Origin: Candidatus Borrarchaeota archaeon
Lineage (GTDB): Archaea > Asgardarchaeota > Sifarchaeia > Borrarchaeales > Borrarchaeaceae
Length of the DNA: 8,434 nt
Direction: 5' to 3'
NCBI GenBank assembly: GCA_016840645.1
Contig: JAEORY010000156.1
Coordinates: forward strand, 1 to 8,434
In this document: positions 6,541-8,434 of the stretch, piece by piece
Layout: each line of letters starts with the position of its first letter
How positions within the stretch are numbered: position 1 is the stretch's first letter
The notes under the pieces: generated by a model
What the model was told of the DNA's origin: nothing
The model's database searches: none
The model's input: the letters and a program-made list of their open reading frames with translations, nothing else
Position numbers and translations under genes: made by a program

Positions 6541-8434
6541 TTAGGTATTGGGTAAGCCTCGCAGCCCTCTCCGAGCACGTATCTCATGAATAACGTCCTG
6601 TGAAACTTTCGGGCTTAAGGGACTCCACTGATTCAAGAAAACTGTTTGAAAAAACGCATATCCGGAAGTTTCAGCACGTAATTCAGTGGTTAGGTTTAAA
6701 GTTGTTGCTACTGGAATTGTGCCAGTAATTGTTACAATATGACCCTTTTGAGAACTGTCAGATATTTTACCTCTTCTTCTGTTCAGCACACTTGTAACCT
6801 TTCCGATGAATTCAGAAGGAATTCTTACCTGGATTTTGTAAAGCGGTTCTAATAAGACAGGGTTACCCTTTAAAATTACATCAAAAATTGCATACGTCAT
6901 CATTGGGACAATATTTGAAGGGCTACGATGTTCAGCGGTTAAACTAAGCTCTAACCCTTTAATCGTTATTTTAACGCCCCGTATATGCTCTTGTGCTAAT
7001 GGACCTGCTTGCATAGCTTGTTTAAAACTTGCAATAATAATATCCTTAGCTTCCGAAAAAAAAGGAACTTTTGAGGTTTCGTTAACTAAAATGTTTGCAA
7101 AATTATCCAAATAGAGTATTGAGCGTGCCTCATTTTTAGGCCATTTGGTTTTTTCAATAAGGGTTTTAATTATCCTTCTTTGATCTGTTTTTTCTGTTAG
7201 CTCCTTATCTGCTATTAAGCTAATACTTTTTTCGTCTAAGGGCTCTGCGACCAATTGAATTCTGTTGTATCCGTTTTCATCACTATTTGTTAAGACAGGA
7301 GTGCTTTGGGATATTGTTTCGCGATATACTATGAGAGGTTTTGAAGTAATCACCTTAACGCCTTCTTTTTCGATATCTTTTACAGCAATTTCAAGGTGAA
7401 GTTCTCCAATCCCTGAAAGAAGCACCTCGCCTGTTTCTTGATTAACAGTACTAACCAAATTAGGATCTTGAATCGCGAGTCTTTCAATGATCTCTGCTAA
7501 TTCCGGGAGTTGTCGAGTCAGTGTTGGTTCTATTGCTACGGTCATTACAGGTTCAGAAACATAAGAGATGCCTTCAAAAGGTGTAATCTGATCAACGTAA
7601 TCGTGATTGATAATTGTTTCACCAGTTCCTACATTCCCAGCTCCTGCGAGTGCAACAATATTACCTGCGCTTAGTTCTTCTACAATTTTTCTTTGAGCTC
7701 CCATAAACATACTTACTTGTGTTATTCGATTGTTTTCGTTTGCCAAAATTGGAAGTACACGATCGCCTACGTGAACTGTACCAGAAAAAATTCTTCCCGT
7801 AGCGATTCTTCCTGCATGAGGATCTTGTATAATTTTATGGACACAAATCACTAAAGGTCCGTTCTCATCACAATTAAGCATTGAAATGCCTACTTTGCTA
7901 GTTAAATCACCTTGCCATATGCGTGGAATTCTATAAGATTGTGCTTGCTTTGGGTTCGGCAAATGGTCAATTACCATATCTAAGACTGCCTCATGAACAG
8001 GTATAGTTTCAGCTAGCTCCTGTATTTTGTTTTCTTTGTATCCTTCTAAAATTTGGGCGAACTTCACTCCTTTTTTAATAGTAACAGCACTTGATAGAGC
8101 CCAGCGATGGAGAGCAGAGCCAAAAACTACTGTTCCACTAGCAACATTCACCTTCCAGTTGTCCTTGTATTCTTCTTCAGCATATAATTCAATTAAGGTG
8201 TTGAACTCTTGGACAACACGCTTTAATTTCTCCTGTATTTCTTCGGGAGTTAATTTAAGTTCATTAATCAGCCGATCAACTTTGTTGATAAACAAAACTG
8301 GCTTTACACGTTCCTGTAGCGCCTGTCTTGTCACGGTCTCTGTTTGTACCATTACTTCTTCGACTGCATCAATAACCACAATTGCTCCATCAATAGCCCT
8401 AAGAGCACGATTTACTTTTCCAGAAAAGTCTACA
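6541..8434 (-). CDS. fusA: Translation elongation factor 2, diverged diphthamide-loop form (aEF-2 paralog type); 5' end beyond the window
   Basis: EF-2 is the GTPase that moves tRNA and mRNA through the ribosome. 630 residues are visible. About 90-100 N-terminal residues, with the P-loop, switch I and the DxPGH motif, lie off the right edge. The fragment opens with VDFSGKVNRALRAIDG (from the G domain; canonical archaeal form VDFGGDVTRAMRAVDG). It continues with NKVD (50-53), GTVVFGSALHRWA (100-112), beta-barrel domain II (about 170-270), domain III with SGIGELHLE (340-348), and domain IV from about 375. Domain V carries LLEPLYKIQV (527-536) and VLNRRRG (549-555). In the domain IV tip loop the consensus HxDxxHRGxxQ reads SLTAEHRSPSN (497-507): the target histidine (502) and R503 remain, but the first H, the D, the G and the Q are lost. 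The neighbouring SPNKHNR loop reads SDENGYNR (384-391). The C-terminus is short (ends GLRGLPNT). It could be a second EF-2 copy or the sole one. Confidence 0.93.
   Translation of the reverse strand, partial: VDFSGKVNRALRAIDGAIVVIDAVEEVMVQTETVTRQALQERVKPVLFINKVDRLINELKLTPEEIQEKLKRVVQEFNTLIELYAEEEYKDNWKVNVASGTVVFGSALHRWALSSAVTIKKGVKFAQILEGYKENKIQELAETIPVHEAVLDMVIDHLPNPKQAQSYRIPRIWQGDLTSKVGISMLNCDENGPLVICVHKIIQDPHAGRIATGRIFSGTVHVGDRVLPILANENNRITQVSMFMGAQRKIVEELSAGNIVALAGAGNVGTGETIINHDYVDQITPFEGISYVSEPVMTVAIEPTLTRQLPELAEIIERLAIQDPNLVSTVNQETGEVLLSGIGELHLEIAVKDIEKEGVKVITSKPLIVYRETISQSTPVLTNSDENGYNRIQLVAEPLDEKSISLIADKELTEKTDQRRIIKTLIEKTKWPKNEARSILYLDNFANILVNETSKVPFFSEAKDIIIASFKQAMQAGPLAQEHIRGVKITIKGLELSLTAEHRSPSNIVPMMTYAIFDVILKGNPVLLEPLYKIQVRIPSEFIGKVTSVLNRRRGKISDSSQKGHIVTITGTIPVATTLNLTTELRAETSGYAFFQTVFLNQWSPLSPKVSQDVIHEIRARRGLRGLPNT

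Noticed and set aside
6541..8434. EF-2 as a pseudogene
   Set aside because: The frame is open across all 630 visible codons, with the GTPase NKVD and SGIGELHLE motifs intact. The changes are concentrated at the domain IV tip, which suggests specialisation and not decay.

Overview
The window is AT-rich archaeal chromosome. The evidence is an archaeal/eukaryotic-type elongation factor 2, an archaeal-type glutamyl-tRNA synthetase with a beta-barrel anticodon domain, a DPAGT1/AglH-like (not MraY-like) sugar-1-phosphate transferase, and a geranylgeranyl-reductase-family flavoprotein. Intergenic signals are archaeal in style: TATA-like boxes, purine-rich Shine-Dalgarno sites and a T-rich terminator. 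No tRNA, rRNA, CRISPR array, insertion sequence or long repeat was seen. The EF-2 lacks most of the motif recognised for diphthamide modification. That is the hallmark of the EF-2 paralog reported from diphthamide-lacking archaea (several Asgard lineages, Korarchaeota, Geoarchaea), so an Asgard-type archaeon is my best guess. The window alone cannot prove this.

Layout. From about 4515 leftwards, five genes run on the minus strand in this transcription order: a five-helix membrane protein of unknown function (4515-3874), an ABC-2-type ATPase (3841-3122), its permease (3118-2375), a geranylgeranyl-reductase-like FAD oxidoreductase (2269-1055, TTG start), and a polyprenyl-phosphate GlcNAc-1-phosphate transferase-like enzyme (904 to beyond the left edge). 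The first three are tightly packed (32- and 3-base gaps) and look like one export operon. The last two follow after gaps of 105 and 150 bases and may have their own promoters.

A 238-base divergent promoter region (4516-4753) separates this block from gltX on the plus strand (4754-6484). gltX converges on the EF-2 gene (minus strand, 6541 to beyond the right edge), with only 56 bases between the two stop codons.

How the genes may work together. The left half concerns the membrane and its isoprenoid carriers: an isoprenoid-reductase-like flavoprotein sits directly upstream of the enzyme that loads the first sugar onto dolichyl phosphate, which suggests a role in saturating the lipid carrier. 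The right half is translation. Both translation proteins depart from family signatures at functional sites: HISH instead of HIGH and KIHKR instead of KMSKS in the synthetase, and degraded domain IV tip loops in EF-2. The EF-2 departure is the main point of interest here.
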